IMG/VR virus record: IMGVR_UViG_3300034018_001348
Location: 1 to 64,000 of that record
DNA from: a virus
Direction: 5' to 3' (one strand)
Length of the DNA: 64,000 bases
In this document: piece by piece, positions 7,296 through 15,841 of the stretch
Layout of the letters: each line of letters opens with the position of its first letter
Numbering within the stretch: position 1 is the stretch's first letter
Made by a program: the position numbers and the translations under genes
Notes under the pieces: model-generated
What the model saw: the letters and a program-made list of their open reading frames with translations, nothing else
Databases searched by the model: none
What the model was told of the DNA's origin: nothing

Positions 7296-8965
7296 GATTC
7301 TTTTCTTAAAGAACCATCATAGTGGTCAAATCGGTCATGCTCAGTTGGAGTTAATAACAAAATACCTGGTTTAATATTACCTTTAACAGTTTCCTGATAA
7401 CAATGAGACATGAGAGTCTGCTCGAATGCGTGCGCCCATTGTGTCTCTAAATAACATTTATAATTACCTATTTTATTTAACACAATTGGCCAGTTGGATA
7501 AATAGATTTCACCATCAACGTAAGGTAACCCCTGATGTGTTTTAATGTTATTGAATTTAGTTCTTGGTGCGTTTGGGTCTAATCCTTGAACAGGTAATAA
7601 TGGTTTTTCGGGGAATAATTCTACCCTAACATTTTGGGGTACATTGTACCATGAAAATTGTATGTCATTTGAACCATAAAATTCAGTAAAACTTAATTTT
7701 AAAAAATCAAAATTTTCATTTTTAATAATTTGTAATGATTTTGAATATAAGTTTGAAACAAATCTATTAAAACCGTTTTTACACACTTCACCTTTTTTAG
7801 GGTAAAACGCCATGTCATCTTCAAAAAAGTAATAAAAATCCAAATCAGTTTCATCGAAATGTTCGGCAACAAATACTCTACCACCAACAATTCCAATATT
7901 ATCTTTTTTGATGTGTTCAAATCCATATTCTTCACATAGTTCCTGATATCTTGAAGTTGTCGATAGGTCAGTTGAGTTATCAAGTAAGAACTTTTTTGGT
8001 TTAAGTATGAAGTCCTTATCGTATTCCAACATTGATTTAATTAGGGTTTCAAATTGATTAGGACTATTGAATGTAATAACATAAAGTCCAACTTTGTTGG
8101 TATCCAAGGTATTCTCGACAGACACTTTCCCCTCATTTTTTGGTATTAACTTATCGTCTTTTAAATCTTCAAAAAACTTTCCAATTAGTCCACTTGACTC
8201 AATTTCAAAATAATTAATTAAATCAGAATGTTTATATGTCATAATACTAAAGATTGATTCTTCAGTACCCATATACCCTTCTTCTAAAGTTGATTTTAAC
8301 AATCCATAATAAATTCCGTTAATATCACTTATTGAACTTTTGGGACCACCAAAGAATCCACCTCGAGAAACTTTAGTTACTTCATCACCTGCAATTGAAT
8401 TTAATTTGTCATATTCAAACCCGTGTATTTCGGTCTCAGCTCCATATGGAAAACTGATAAATGAAAACTTTGACACATATTTTGATAATTTATCAAGAAC
8501 TTTATCATGAGTAAAATAACCCGGATGTACAGTATTGGTTAAACCTCCATCAATCCAAAACATATATTCCGATTCAAACTTATCCATTATTTTTGCGTCG
8601 TGTAGTAAGAACACTTTGGACATCACAAGAGGATTATAGTTTTTTAATTTTGCTTGGGTTGATTCCCCTAACCAACCAACTTGGTCTATCCAACTTGGTC
8701 TTGTTCTAATAACTTGAATTATATTGTAAAACTCAGAATTTGTGAACCAAGATAAAGGTCTTTCAATAAATTGAGTGTTTGATTCATTTCTTTTTTTGAA
8801 AACAAACTCTTTAAGTTCATTATCACCAAATATTATCATATTTTCTTGAACATCTAATAATTGTTCAAATTTATCTAAATAATGTTGATAAGACCTAGAC
8901 CAACCTTCAGATAAGTCACCTCTACCAATATCCCAAATTCCGGTTACTAATGTTATTTTATTCAT
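7292..8965 (-). CDS. two-domain glycosyltransferase (HtrL/YibB-like + GT2-like)
   Basis: A 557-residue protein with two transferase-like halves. Residues 1-270 resemble the WlaTC/HtrL (YibB) family: 'ITLVTGIWDIGRG', 'YMFWIDGGLTN' and 'SRGGFFGGP' are the expected Trp-Asp, acidic and Gly-rich signatures. Residues 290-557 begin a second Rossmann-like fold, 'VGLYVITFNSP', with 'FLLDNSTD' and 'YYFFEDDM' as the nucleotide-sugar and metal-binding elements of a GT2-type enzyme. It is the most downstream gene of a six-gene leftward cluster and would add sugars to an unknown acceptor. The fusion suggests two successive transfers by one polypeptide. Confidence 0.8.
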   Translation of the reverse strand: MNKITLVTGIWDIGRGDLSEGWSRSYQHYLDKFEQLLDVQENMIIFGDNELKEFVFKKRNESNTQFIERPLSWFTNSEFYNIIQVIRTRPSWIDQVGWLGESTQAKLKNYNPLVMSKVFLLHDAKIMDKFESEYMFWIDGGLTNTVHPGYFTHDKVLDKLSKYVSKFSFISFPYGAETEIHGFEYDKLNSIAGDEVTKVSRGGFFGGPKSSISDINGIYYGLLKSTLEEGYMGTEESIFSIMTYKHSDLINYFEIESSGLIGKFFEDLKDDKLIPKNEGKVSVENTLDTNKVGLYVITFNSPNQFETLIKSMLEYDKDFILKPKKFLLDNSTDLSTTSRYQELCEEYGFEHIKKDNIGIVGGRVFVAEHFDETDLDFYYFFEDDMAFYPKKGEVCKNGFNRFVSNLYSKSLQIIKNENFDFLKLSFTEFYGSNDIQFSWYNVPQNVRVELFPEKPLLPVQGLDPNAPRTKFNNIKTHQGLPYVDGEIYLSNWPIVLNKIGNYKCYLETQWAHAFEQTLMSHCYQETVKGNIKPGILLLTPTEHDRFDHYDGSLRKES

Positions 8966-8983
8966 ATTATTTTTTAGTTATTT

Positions 8984-9667
8984 TTATTTATAATTTTCGT
9001 ATATATTATAATATAGGTTAAAAATAGGGGGGACATTAAGAAATGAGTGTACTTTGTGTTCCGAACTTAAAATCCAATTTTCCGAAGAATATCTATGTTC
9101 AAATAAAATAGATTCGTCTAATTTTTTAACATAATTAGATTTGGTCCAAAAAAAGTTACCATTAAATATTTGAATCAACTTTGTTTTACCTCTAACATTA
9201 CCGGCATGGTCTTGGTAATTAATTCCACAACAATCAAATCCGTTATCTAATGTTTCAACACAGATTTTCCAATTAGTAATTAAAAAATGTTCCATCATTA
9301 ATCTCCACTCTTTAACAGGTTTTTCTCGTATTGACTCGTATTGTGTAACACCTTTAGTATGAAGATAAAGAATATTAGTATTATCATTATCGGACATAGA
9401 AAATTCTTTAAGTTTACTTAAAGTTTTTGATTCTCCAAATGAATTATTTTCATTAATGAACATTAAATTAAGACTCGGTATTTTTAATAAAAGTTCCATT
9501 AATGTTTCTTCTTCGTTATCAATTTTTTTGTCAAAAAAAACACCAATATTTAATGTTGATACTTCTAATAATCCTGAATTAGTTAATGATTCAATTTGTT
9601 CTTTTACAATATTAACCCAATTATTAATTAAAAAAATGTGATAAAATATTTGTATTTTTTTACCCAT
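8984..9667 (-). CDS. glycosyltransferase-like protein
   Basis: A 227-residue protein if started at ATG 9667 ('MGKKIQIFYHI'), which overlaps the upstream gene's stop by 8 nt; an in-frame upstream ATG at 9718 would overlap by 59 nt and is less likely. The segment 'TNILYLHTKGVTQY' followed by 'EWRLMMEHFLI' and 'QIFNGNFFWTKSNYVKKL' matches a recurrent glycosyltransferase-like family in large phages and algal viruses, with the His and Asn/Asp residues near the putative active site. Acceptor and donor cannot be predicted. Co-oriented and tightly packed with the other transferases. Confidence 0.65.
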   Translation of the reverse strand: MGKKIQIFYHIFLINNWVNIVKEQIESLTNSGLLEVSTLNIGVFFDKKIDNEEETLMELLLKIPSLNLMFINENNSFGESKTLSKLKEFSMSDNDNTNILYLHTKGVTQYESIREKPVKEWRLMMEHFLITNWKICVETLDNGFDCCGINYQDHAGNVRGKTKLIQIFNGNFFWTKSNYVKKLDESILFEHRYSSENWILSSEHKVHSFLNVPPIFNLYYNIYENYK

Positions 9668-10343
9668 AAATTGTGTTAAATGATATAAACGATTTATATG
9701 ATGAGGCATTGGTGGCATTTAGTAAATAATTATAGAATTCGAAATTTTTATTTGGCATATCCTGTATAATGTCCTTAGTAATTTCCCAAGGAATATGTCT
9801 TGCGCTATATGGTAAATTAGTGGCACAACTATGTCCATGAGGATGTCTATCGATATGATATAATGCAAATGTTGTATCAACTAACTGTTTTGTCAATAAT
9901 CCATCAATGATAGTATCTTCACCCCAATTATTTAAACCCCAAGTTTTTAAAAAATGATGATAAGGGGATTCTTCAGATACATTCCAATTATAAAGTGATA
10001 ATCCAATTTTTGAATATTCCAAATGGGAATCTAATTTTTCTTTCAATTGGAGTAATGAATTTTTAGGTGTTTTAGATAGGTCTAAATCAGAGTCAGTGAC
10101 CACGTAATAATCAAACCCTAATTTATTTGGTAAATTTAAAATCCATGGAGCTCCTTGACCTAAATTTTCAGAATAAATTATTGTACAAGGATTTGTCTTA
10201 TACCATTCTAAAAGAGGTTCGTAAGTTGACCCATTATCTAAGATAATAATTTCACCAACATTTTCAAAAGTCTGTAAATCTTCAACCATTTTTGACGGCC
10301 AAGTAAGTAAATTTCTATTATTTATTATTATTGGTATTTTCAT
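9660..10343 (-). CDS. glycosyltransferase family 2-like protein
   Basis: A 227-residue GT-A fold protein. The N-terminus 'IPIIINNRNLLTWP' and 'IIILDNGSTYEP' are the donor-binding strands typical of GT2, and 'YYVVTDSDLDLS' carries a D-x-D metal-binding motif. Short for a GT2 enzyme, so it probably lacks accessory domains. Its start shares a base with the stop of the upstream gene (10343) and its end overlaps the next gene, so it is part of one translationally coupled operon. Confidence 0.8.
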   Translation of the reverse strand: MKIPIIINNRNLLTWPSKMVEDLQTFENVGEIIILDNGSTYEPLLEWYKTNPCTIIYSENLGQGAPWILNLPNKLGFDYYVVTDSDLDLSKTPKNSLLQLKEKLDSHLEYSKIGLSLYNWNVSEESPYHHFLKTWGLNNWGEDTIIDGLLTKQLVDTTFALYHIDRHPHGHSCATNLPYSARHIPWEITKDIIQDMPNKNFEFYNYLLNATNASSYKSFISFNTIYG

Positions 10344-11803
10344 TATTTAGTTATTATCCATAATTTATCGTTATTAACTAATTCTTTATTAGTTACCTCA
10401 AACTTATATTCATCTATAATTGAGTTTATAGTTGATATAGTGTAATCTCTATTAGCATATTCAGGGTGTAAATCTTCAATAAAGTAATAACCCCCCTTTT
10501 TTATATGAGGATATAATGTTTTAAAACTAGTTATAATATGTTCCGAAATGTGACTACCATCATCGATAATAAAATCAACCTTACCCGATAAATCATATGT
10601 TTTAATCATCCTCATTAAATCTTCAGGTTTATTTTGGTCCCCTATAATTGTGGTAATTTTTTCTCTATTACATTTTAAATGGTTACAGTCTACTATATCA
10701 AACCCATAATATTCCATATTAGGGAAAATTAAATCCCAAAATTTTAAACATCCACCAGGAAATCTTGTATCATGTACCCCAATTTCAATTATTACTGGAG
10801 TTTTATTGATATACTTTGATAACATTTTTTCATAAACCTCACTATACATATGGTTTTCATATATAGAACCTTTATCAATACCCAACTTATCAGATAATTC
10901 GGTAAAACTATTAAAAGTAATGTCCTCATCTAAAATATTTTCTATATTTGTATCCGTTGTATATCCCAAAATACTATCTATCTTATATTTATTGTTATCT
11001 AACAAATCCATAAGGTCTAATATACCTTTTTGTAAATCTAACCAATCCTCAAAATTAAAAAATTTAACATCGTTAGTATGAGTTAGAATCGATAAAACTT
11101 CTTGTTCACTAATTAATTTATTTGTTTTTGTGTAGTATGTTTCAAAAATTGACGAATAATTAGATAAAACTTTTTTAACGGATTCACTGTCCCCACCAAA
11201 TAACCCACCGGGTACTAATTTAAAATCAGTGTTGAACATATCAACTAAAACCGCTTTAAGTTCATAATTTACTTGAATTGATTCTCCTCTTAAACAAATA
11301 AACCCATTATCCGATATTTTTTCATTTATTTTATTTAAAAATAGTTCTGAATGGGCGAAAACATTGATATAATCTCTCCATCTATCATGACAACTAGTCC
11401 CAAATAAACCAGAATCAATCCATACAACGTTTTTATTATCTTCACACTCATCAAGTAAAAATTGTAATTTATTAAAAATAACTTCAATATAATTTTTAAC
11501 ACTATAAATTCTATCATGAATTTCCCCTTCAGAAAATTTAAGGTTTCTAATTGGATTTATATTATTAAGATAGTTTTCAGAGTTTAATTCATGAAATTTT
11601 ATGGTTATGTTAGGTTGATTAAATTGGTCACCCAAATGATACTTATCATAAGTGTATTGGTTTGTGTAAATCACATACTCAAAATCATCAAAAATAATAT
11701 TTCGTAATGTTTGAGTTAATAATGGGTATGATTTATATACCATACCTCCTCTTGCGTCTTCATAGTTTAACTCGTAAACTGATGTCACTATTTTTAGTAC
11801 CAT
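10343..11803 (-). CDS. glycosyltransferase-methyltransferase fusion
   Basis: A 486-residue fusion. Residues 1-260 look like an HtrL/YibB-type transferase ('KIVTSVYELN', 'NVVWIDSGLFG', 'VPGGLFGGDSES'). After a linker, residues 315-486 form a class I methyltransferase of the MycE-like sugar O-methyltransferase type: 'VIIEIGVHDTRFPGG' (SAM-binding loop), 'EYYGFDIVD', 'VDFIIDDGSHISEH' and 'GGYYFIEDLHPEY'. The implied product is a methylated sugar added by one enzyme. It overlaps the upstream gene by 10 nt and abuts the downstream gene, inside the same leftward cluster. The domain calls are by motif; the acceptor is unknown. Confidence 0.8.
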   Translation of the reverse strand: MVLKIVTSVYELNYEDARGGMVYKSYPLLTQTLRNIIFDDFEYVIYTNQYTYDKYHLGDQFNQPNITIKFHELNSENYLNNINPIRNLKFSEGEIHDRIYSVKNYIEVIFNKLQFLLDECEDNKNVVWIDSGLFGTSCHDRWRDYINVFAHSELFLNKINEKISDNGFICLRGESIQVNYELKAVLVDMFNTDFKLVPGGLFGGDSESVKKVLSNYSSIFETYYTKTNKLISEQEVLSILTHTNDVKFFNFEDWLDLQKGILDLMDLLDNNKYKIDSILGYTTDTNIENILDEDITFNSFTELSDKLGIDKGSIYENHMYSEVYEKMLSKYINKTPVIIEIGVHDTRFPGGCLKFWDLIFPNMEYYGFDIVDCNHLKCNREKITTIIGDQNKPEDLMRMIKTYDLSGKVDFIIDDGSHISEHIITSFKTLYPHIKKGGYYFIEDLHPEYANRDYTISTINSIIDEYKFEVTNKELVNNDKLWIITK

Positions 11804-12501
11804 TTATCGTGATTGGGAATTAATAAGTTTATATGTTTACTGGAGTTATTATGTAATTCAACCCCATTATTAAATGCAGAAAAACACATTTCGTCAATAT
11901 TTCCTGCGGGTATATTATGTAATTTATCCGAATATTTAATTTCAATACATTTATCCCAAGTGGATAAAAAAGAGTAAAATTTTTCTTTTTCAATATCCAA
12001 AAATTGAATACAGTCTTCCGGCATCCACATATCTTTTTTGTCGTAATTAACACCAAATTTTGATTCGTAATGGGTAAATCGTCTACCTAACATACTATTA
12101 GTCTCAACTTCTTTTTCAAAAAGATATGTTACTTGCCCCGATACACTATTAGGAATGAAACATTCTAAAATATTTTCCCGATTGAATAATTGTTGATTTG
12201 GAATAATATCTGTATCTGTTAAAATTATCTTAGTAAACCCATTATCTAATGCAAATTTTACTGAAAATCTTTTAACCGAGAAATCAAAATCATAGTAATT
12301 AGTATTATATGTTGAGTATTTTTCATCGTACTCTTTAATATCGGCAACAAATACAAAATCTTCTTTAGTAATTGATTCCGGACTATCCGTTACAATAAAA
12401 ATTTTTGGTTTATCTTTAAGGTTTTTAAATGATTCTATCATTCTATTTGTTTGGTTATAATATCTTTCCCCATAACAAAATGTTGCAATTGCGTAACTCA
12501 T
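11794..12501 (-). CDS. glycosyltransferase (GT-A fold)
   Basis: A 235-residue protein. 'YAIATFCYGERYYNQT' and 'PKIFIVTDSPES' form the first strands, 'KIILTDTDIIPN' supplies a DxD motif, and 'HNIPAGNIDEMCFSAF' resembles the acceptor-site helix of GT8-like enzymes. It starts 11 bases after the Skp1-GlcNAc-transferase-like gene and overlaps the next gene by 10 nt. Substrate not predictable. Confidence 0.75.
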   Translation of the reverse strand: MSYAIATFCYGERYYNQTNRMIESFKNLKDKPKIFIVTDSPESITKEDFVFVADIKEYDEKYSTYNTNYYDFDFSVKRFSVKFALDNGFTKIILTDTDIIPNQQLFNRENILECFIPNSVSGQVTYLFEKEVETNSMLGRRFTHYESKFGVNYDKKDMWMPEDCIQFLDIEKEKFYSFLSTWDKCIEIKYSDKLHNIPAGNIDEMCFSAFNNGVELHNNSSKHINLLIPNHDKWY

Positions 12502-12512
12502 ATTATTATTTA

Positions 12513-13778
12513 TTAACTAACATGATTGTGTGTAATTCTTCCTGTTATTCTATCACACCATCCTTTAGATTCAGAGTGAGGCCATACAACCCAATAATCA
12601 GGTAATGCATCCGTTTGGAATTCTCTCCAAATTTTACAATAACCATCAGGGTCTCTCAACATATTAGTAATTTCGTTTTTATCCGCATCTTTTCTAAATA
12701 AAGTTTCGTCTTTATTATTGTGAAATGCTACCACCCAAAAATCATAATCTTTTTCAGGAACACTAGTATATCCAACATCAACACAATGTTTAAACACCAT
12801 ACAAAAACTATTTTTCCATTCTTCTTCTGTTTCAAAATTATATGGATTTGGTGGATAATTTTTATCTAAAGTATGTTTATCAATTGCTCGTTTTTCAAAT
12901 AAAAGTCCTGAATATTTTTCATATTCAGTTAATGTCCTAACAGGCCCAAAGCCATATGGACCATCATGACCTTCTTGAACTTCTCCATCCATACCAAATA
13001 GTTTTCGATTTGTATGATGAGAATGTTTATTCTTATCCCCCCAACTCTTATCGTCATCCCATTGTTTGGTTCTACCTTTTCTAGTGTATTCATGATAAAC
13101 CACCGGAATTTGTGGGTGAAATAAATCATAACCCCAAGTATATGCTCTTGCTGCAATTGAAATCTCTTCACCATGGAAGTAATATTCCGGATTATGTTGA
13201 ACTTCGATTGAAAAGGCACCTAAAGTAAAACAAAAGTGAGCAGAATAGAATCTTGCTGTAACAGGCTTTTTTAATTCTTTCCATCCCGGAATTGTCTCAG
13301 GTAAAAAGAATACTGCCCCTTCAGGGATGAATCTATCAAACACCATTCTCCAAGCTTCATTTACTCGACCAGCAGGGTCATTTTCAGGGTCAAAGGATGG
13401 AACATAACCCGTAAGTAGAGGCTTCTCATAACCATCCTTTTGTAACCCCTTAATCATTTTAATTAAAATGTCGTCCCAATTTTTTACAAATCTCATATGG
13501 GAATCTATTTGAAGGGTATATGTTTCACCGTCGTATAATTGTTGAGTTAGATTTCTTGCCCAACAAACTCCTTTAGAATCTTCGTGAGGAATATCAAGTA
13601 TTCTAAATCTTTTGTCTTTTCTATAGTCTTCTAATTTATCAAATCCGTCTTCTTCACTAAATTGTCTTGCAATCCCAAACGTGATGTTTTTAGGTTTTTT
13701 TGCGTTTGACAACATATCTTTGATTGTTGGTTCTAATTGTGGGTCTCTATACGACGCGATTTGAACAAATATTTTCAT
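12513..13778 (-). CDS. GlcNAc-transferase-like glycosyltransferase (Skp1 GnT family, PF11397-like)
   Basis: A 421-residue enzyme with strong similarity by eye to the Skp1 hydroxyproline GlcNAc-transferase family: 'VQIASYRDPQLEPTI' at the N-terminus, 'GVCWARNLTQQLYDGE', and 'YTLQIDSHMRF' containing the D-x-H metal-binding motif; later 'YYFHGEEISIAARAYTWGYD' matches the family's conserved His-Gly-Glu-Glu. The eukaryotic prototypes add GlcNAc to hydroxyproline of a protein, so a protein acceptor is plausible here too. It is the first gene of the leftward transferase cluster and lies directly downstream, across a terminator, from Thr/Pro-rich tail proteins that could be its substrates (inference). 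Confidence 0.85.
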   Translation of the reverse strand: MKIFVQIASYRDPQLEPTIKDMLSNAKKPKNITFGIARQFSEEDGFDKLEDYRKDKRFRILDIPHEDSKGVCWARNLTQQLYDGETYTLQIDSHMRFVKNWDDILIKMIKGLQKDGYEKPLLTGYVPSFDPENDPAGRVNEAWRMVFDRFIPEGAVFFLPETIPGWKELKKPVTARFYSAHFCFTLGAFSIEVQHNPEYYFHGEEISIAARAYTWGYDLFHPQIPVVYHEYTRKGRTKQWDDDKSWGDKNKHSHHTNRKLFGMDGEVQEGHDGPYGFGPVRTLTEYEKYSGLLFEKRAIDKHTLDKNYPPNPYNFETEEEWKNSFCMVFKHCVDVGYTSVPEKDYDFWVVAFHNNKDETLFRKDADKNEITNMLRDPDGYCKIWREFQTDALPDYWVVWPHSESKGWCDRITGRITHNHVS

Positions 13779-13802
13779 ATTACTACTTTTTAGTTTAAAA
13801 AT

Positions 13803-13834
13803 AAAAAACCCCCGAGATAAGTCGAGGGTTTTTA
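13803..13834 (-). terminator. intrinsic terminator
   Basis: An A-run and CCCCCGA pair with TCGAGGG and a T-run around a six-base loop (one mismatch). It separates the tail/adhesin genes from the glycosyltransferase cluster on the same strand; the next CDS starts at 13778. Confidence 0.65.
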
Positions 13835-14020
13835 AAATATATTTTAAATTAAAATGTTATGCGCATTGATTAAAATTATTTAAATTAATTTCTCTCACAC
13901 CACCGGTAATTAAATACCGTGAGTGTCATTCGAATAATGACCATAAGGTGTTATAACCCTAAAACTTATGTTAGAGTATTAGTTAAAGTTGGTGTATTAG
14001 GTTCTTGTCGGCGTTGGAGT
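13835..14020. other. non-coding gap with a possible broken reading frame
   Basis: No convincing gene. Immediately after the stop of the 14021-14242 gene, the same leftward frame reads T-P-T-P-T-R-T before the next TAA, like the Thr-Pro linkers of neighbouring tail proteins. This may be a degenerate extension of that gene. A short inverted repeat around 13902-13922 (ACCGGTAATTAAATACCGT) is the only other structure seen. Confidence 0.4.
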
Positions 14021-14242
14021 TTAAGTTACACTAACCGGTGGGAAAACCCCTTGATTCACTAAAGAGACCGAATTTTTAAAAAATGGTGCAATTGAATACG
14101 TATTATCTATCAACCATATATTTTTTGATTGGGATGGATTTAATTCAACTTGGTATTCCCATAGTGAATCTTCACATCTTCGGTAATTAAAGTTCACTAA
14201 AGTTGAACCGGTGTTCGTTAAAGTATATTTGCTACATGCCAT
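14021..14242 (-). CDS. small beta-rich tail-associated protein
   Basis: A 73-residue protein. 'KYTLTNTGSTLVNFNYRRC' and 'WEYQVELNPSQSKNIWLID' look like a small immunoglobulin-like or fibre-tip fold, similar in style to short repeats found in T4-like phage tail proteins. It is co-oriented with the adhesin genes upstream. Just past its TAA the same frame encodes T-P-T-P-T-R-T, so it may once have had a Thr-Pro tail. A TATTTATA motif lies 16 bases before the ATG. No enzyme motif. Confidence 0.55.
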   Translation of the reverse strand: MACSKYTLTNTGSTLVNFNYRRCEDSLWEYQVELNPSQSKNIWLIDNTYSIAPFFKNSVSLVNQGVFPPVSVT

Positions 14243-14258
14243 GTTATTTCTATTTAAA

Positions 14259-14266
14259 TATAAATA
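14259..14266 (-). promoter_or_regulatory. TATTTATA motif (reverse strand), 16 nt before an ATG
   Basis: TATAAATA on the plus strand, that is TATTTATA in the direction of the gene starting at 14242. Confidence 0.35.
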
Positions 14267-14297
14267 CTACGATAGTATTGATTTTATGTTTTTATGC

Positions 14298-14362
14298 TAA
14301 AAAAAAATATAATTGACCCTTATCACCGAGATTAATGAACCGTAGGGTCTGTGGGTTAATTT
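14298..14362 (-). terminator. possible terminator with long loop
   Basis: Read leftward, AATTAACCC pairs with GGGTCAATT around a loop of several tens of bases, followed by a run of T. It directly follows the stop of the FISUMP-domain gene. The loop is long, so the call is tentative. Confidence 0.4.
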
Positions 14363-15223
14363 TTAATTAATATTAGTTGATGTTACTGTTGGGGTTGGAG
14401 TTGAACCAGTAGGGGAAATACCTTGTTTTAATCTAATAGAATATCCTTTACCTTTACTATCAGGTCCGTGATAAACATCGGTACGCCCGTAATTTAAGTT
14501 CATAACCATTACTGAACCACCAATTTCTGTGGTCGTCCAAAAACTTGCACGTTCATTAAGTAAATCTGGAAAACCTCCATCGGACATAACACCACTAGGA
14601 ACGCCTGAGAAACCGATTTCGTTTGTTGCACCTGCATTAGGAGCGTACCATAATCCGTTATTGTCTTCTATTGTACCCGTTGTTTTTAACTTCCCACCAG
14701 CAATAGAATTACCCCCTAAACATATCTCAAAAGTATCCCAATCAGATTCACTTGGAACTATATAACCCACCGAACCAATTCCTCTACTATCCTCAACAAC
14801 ATACCAATTATATAGTTTACCATAAATTATACCAATATCAAAATCAAAGTTATAATAACACCAAGCAGGCGTTTGATTAGTGTTAGCATCAGCCCATTCT
14901 GTACTGTTTATTGCTTGTGGTATTATATCCCCATTTCTAAACGTTGTACCGTTGAAATTTTCGGTCATCCAACCATCGAGACAAGTTGGTATTGGTGTTG
15001 TTGTGGGTGTAGGTGTTGGAGTCGGTTCCGGAACTTCTAAACTATATGTGTAACCATATGTAGGAACATAACAATTATAAGTCCCATAGATATATCCTGA
15101 GAGGTAATTAAATGGAAATACTTGAGTCCCAAGATTAACTGTCCCCCCTGATAGAGGTAAAAATGTTACATCAGTGGTTTGTCCACTTAAATTATTACTT
15201 AAAATCCTTATTCCAATTGGCAT
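14363..15223 (-). CDS. tail adhesin with FISUMP (Fib_succ_major) domain
   Basis: A 286-residue protein in three parts: a beta-rich N-terminal module (1-65), a Thr-Pro linker ('[16 protein letters not shown]', about 68-84), and a FISUMP domain (about 85-275) recognised by 'YGKLYNWYVVEDSRG', 'VPSESDWDTFEICLGG', 'AGGKLKTTG', 'GATNEIGFSGVP' and 'ASFWTTTE'. FISUMP domains are abundant in surface proteins of Fibrobacter and Bacteroidota and have a lectin-like (FGE-type) fold. In a phage this suggests a receptor-binding tip derived from, or aimed at, such hosts. A second Thr-Pro tail ends the protein. A TATTTATT motif ends three bases before the ATG. Confidence 0.85.
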   Translation of the reverse strand: MPIGIRILSNNLSGQTTDVTFLPLSGGTVNLGTQVFPFNYLSGYIYGTYNCYVPTYGYTYSLEVPEPTPTPTPTTTPIPTCLDGWMTENFNGTTFRNGDIIPQAINSTEWADANTNQTPAWCYYNFDFDIGIIYGKLYNWYVVEDSRGIGSVGYIVPSESDWDTFEICLGGNSIAGGKLKTTGTIEDNNGLWYAPNAGATNEIGFSGVPSGVMSDGGFPDLLNERASFWTTTEIGGSVMVMNLNYGRTDVYHGPDSKGKGYSIRLKQGISPTGSTPTPTVTSTNIN

Positions 15224-15260
15224 ATCAATAAATACTCAATTATTTTATTTTATCTTATTT

Positions 15261-15830
15261 CTAAAAACAAAGACCCTGATTTATTATTAATGTTCCGGAT
15301 ATTTGTATAAACCTAGCACCATCAGATATTGTAAAATTGGCGTTAATTGGAGGGAATGTCATAGTCTTATCTCCAAATACGTGGTCACCAACAGTCAATA
15401 ATGAAAAAGGTTTCGTCGAATATACCGCAACATTTGCGGGATTGGCAAATGAATTAACTGACTCACAAACATTTTGATACCAACCTCCCGTTCTTAAATT
15501 TTGAACATACAATGGTGATGGTGTAATCGACGGTGTTACGGTATTTGTAGGGGTTGGAGTTTGTGTCGTTGGAGTTGCAGATAAACTAACCGTAGGGGTA
15601 ACCGTAGGAGTTACCGTAGAAGTTGCAGTAGATGTTGGACATAATCCAATATTAGCGATTGTTAAAGGTGCACCATAATCTTCCTGAACTAATTCGTTGG
15701 CACAAACATAATCCGTTTGTAATGGATTAATTTGTGAGACATTTACAATTCCAGTACACCCTGTCCATGTATAATACCCTATTTGAATATTATTATAATT
15801 TACTATTCTAAAATAATTACAATTGACCAT
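15261..15830 (-). CDS. tail/adhesin protein with Thr-Pro linker
   Basis: A 189-residue protein. Residues 1-65 are a small Cys-containing beta module ('YYTWTGCTGIVNVSQ', 'DYVCANELVQEDYG'). A mucin-like linker of Thr/Pro/Ser runs from about 66 to 106. The C-terminal 80 residues ('GGWYQNVCESVNSF', 'DGARFIQISGTLIINQG') form another beta module. The organisation of two globular ends joined by a Thr-Pro linker matches the neighbouring FISUMP protein and suggests a fibre subunit or tip. No known domain recognised. Confidence 0.6.
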   Translation of the reverse strand: MVNCNYFRIVNYNNIQIGYYTWTGCTGIVNVSQINPLQTDYVCANELVQEDYGAPLTIANIGLCPTSTATSTVTPTVTPTVSLSATPTTQTPTPTNTVTPSITPSPLYVQNLRTGGWYQNVCESVNSFANPANVAVYSTKPFSLLTVGDHVFGDKTMTFPPINANFTISDGARFIQISGTLIINQGLCF

Positions 15831-15841
15831 ATATGACGTTG

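Noticed and set aside
13861-14000. Possible tRNA or structured RNA
   Set aside because: No cloverleaf, no acceptor/T-arm consensus; only a short inverted repeat.
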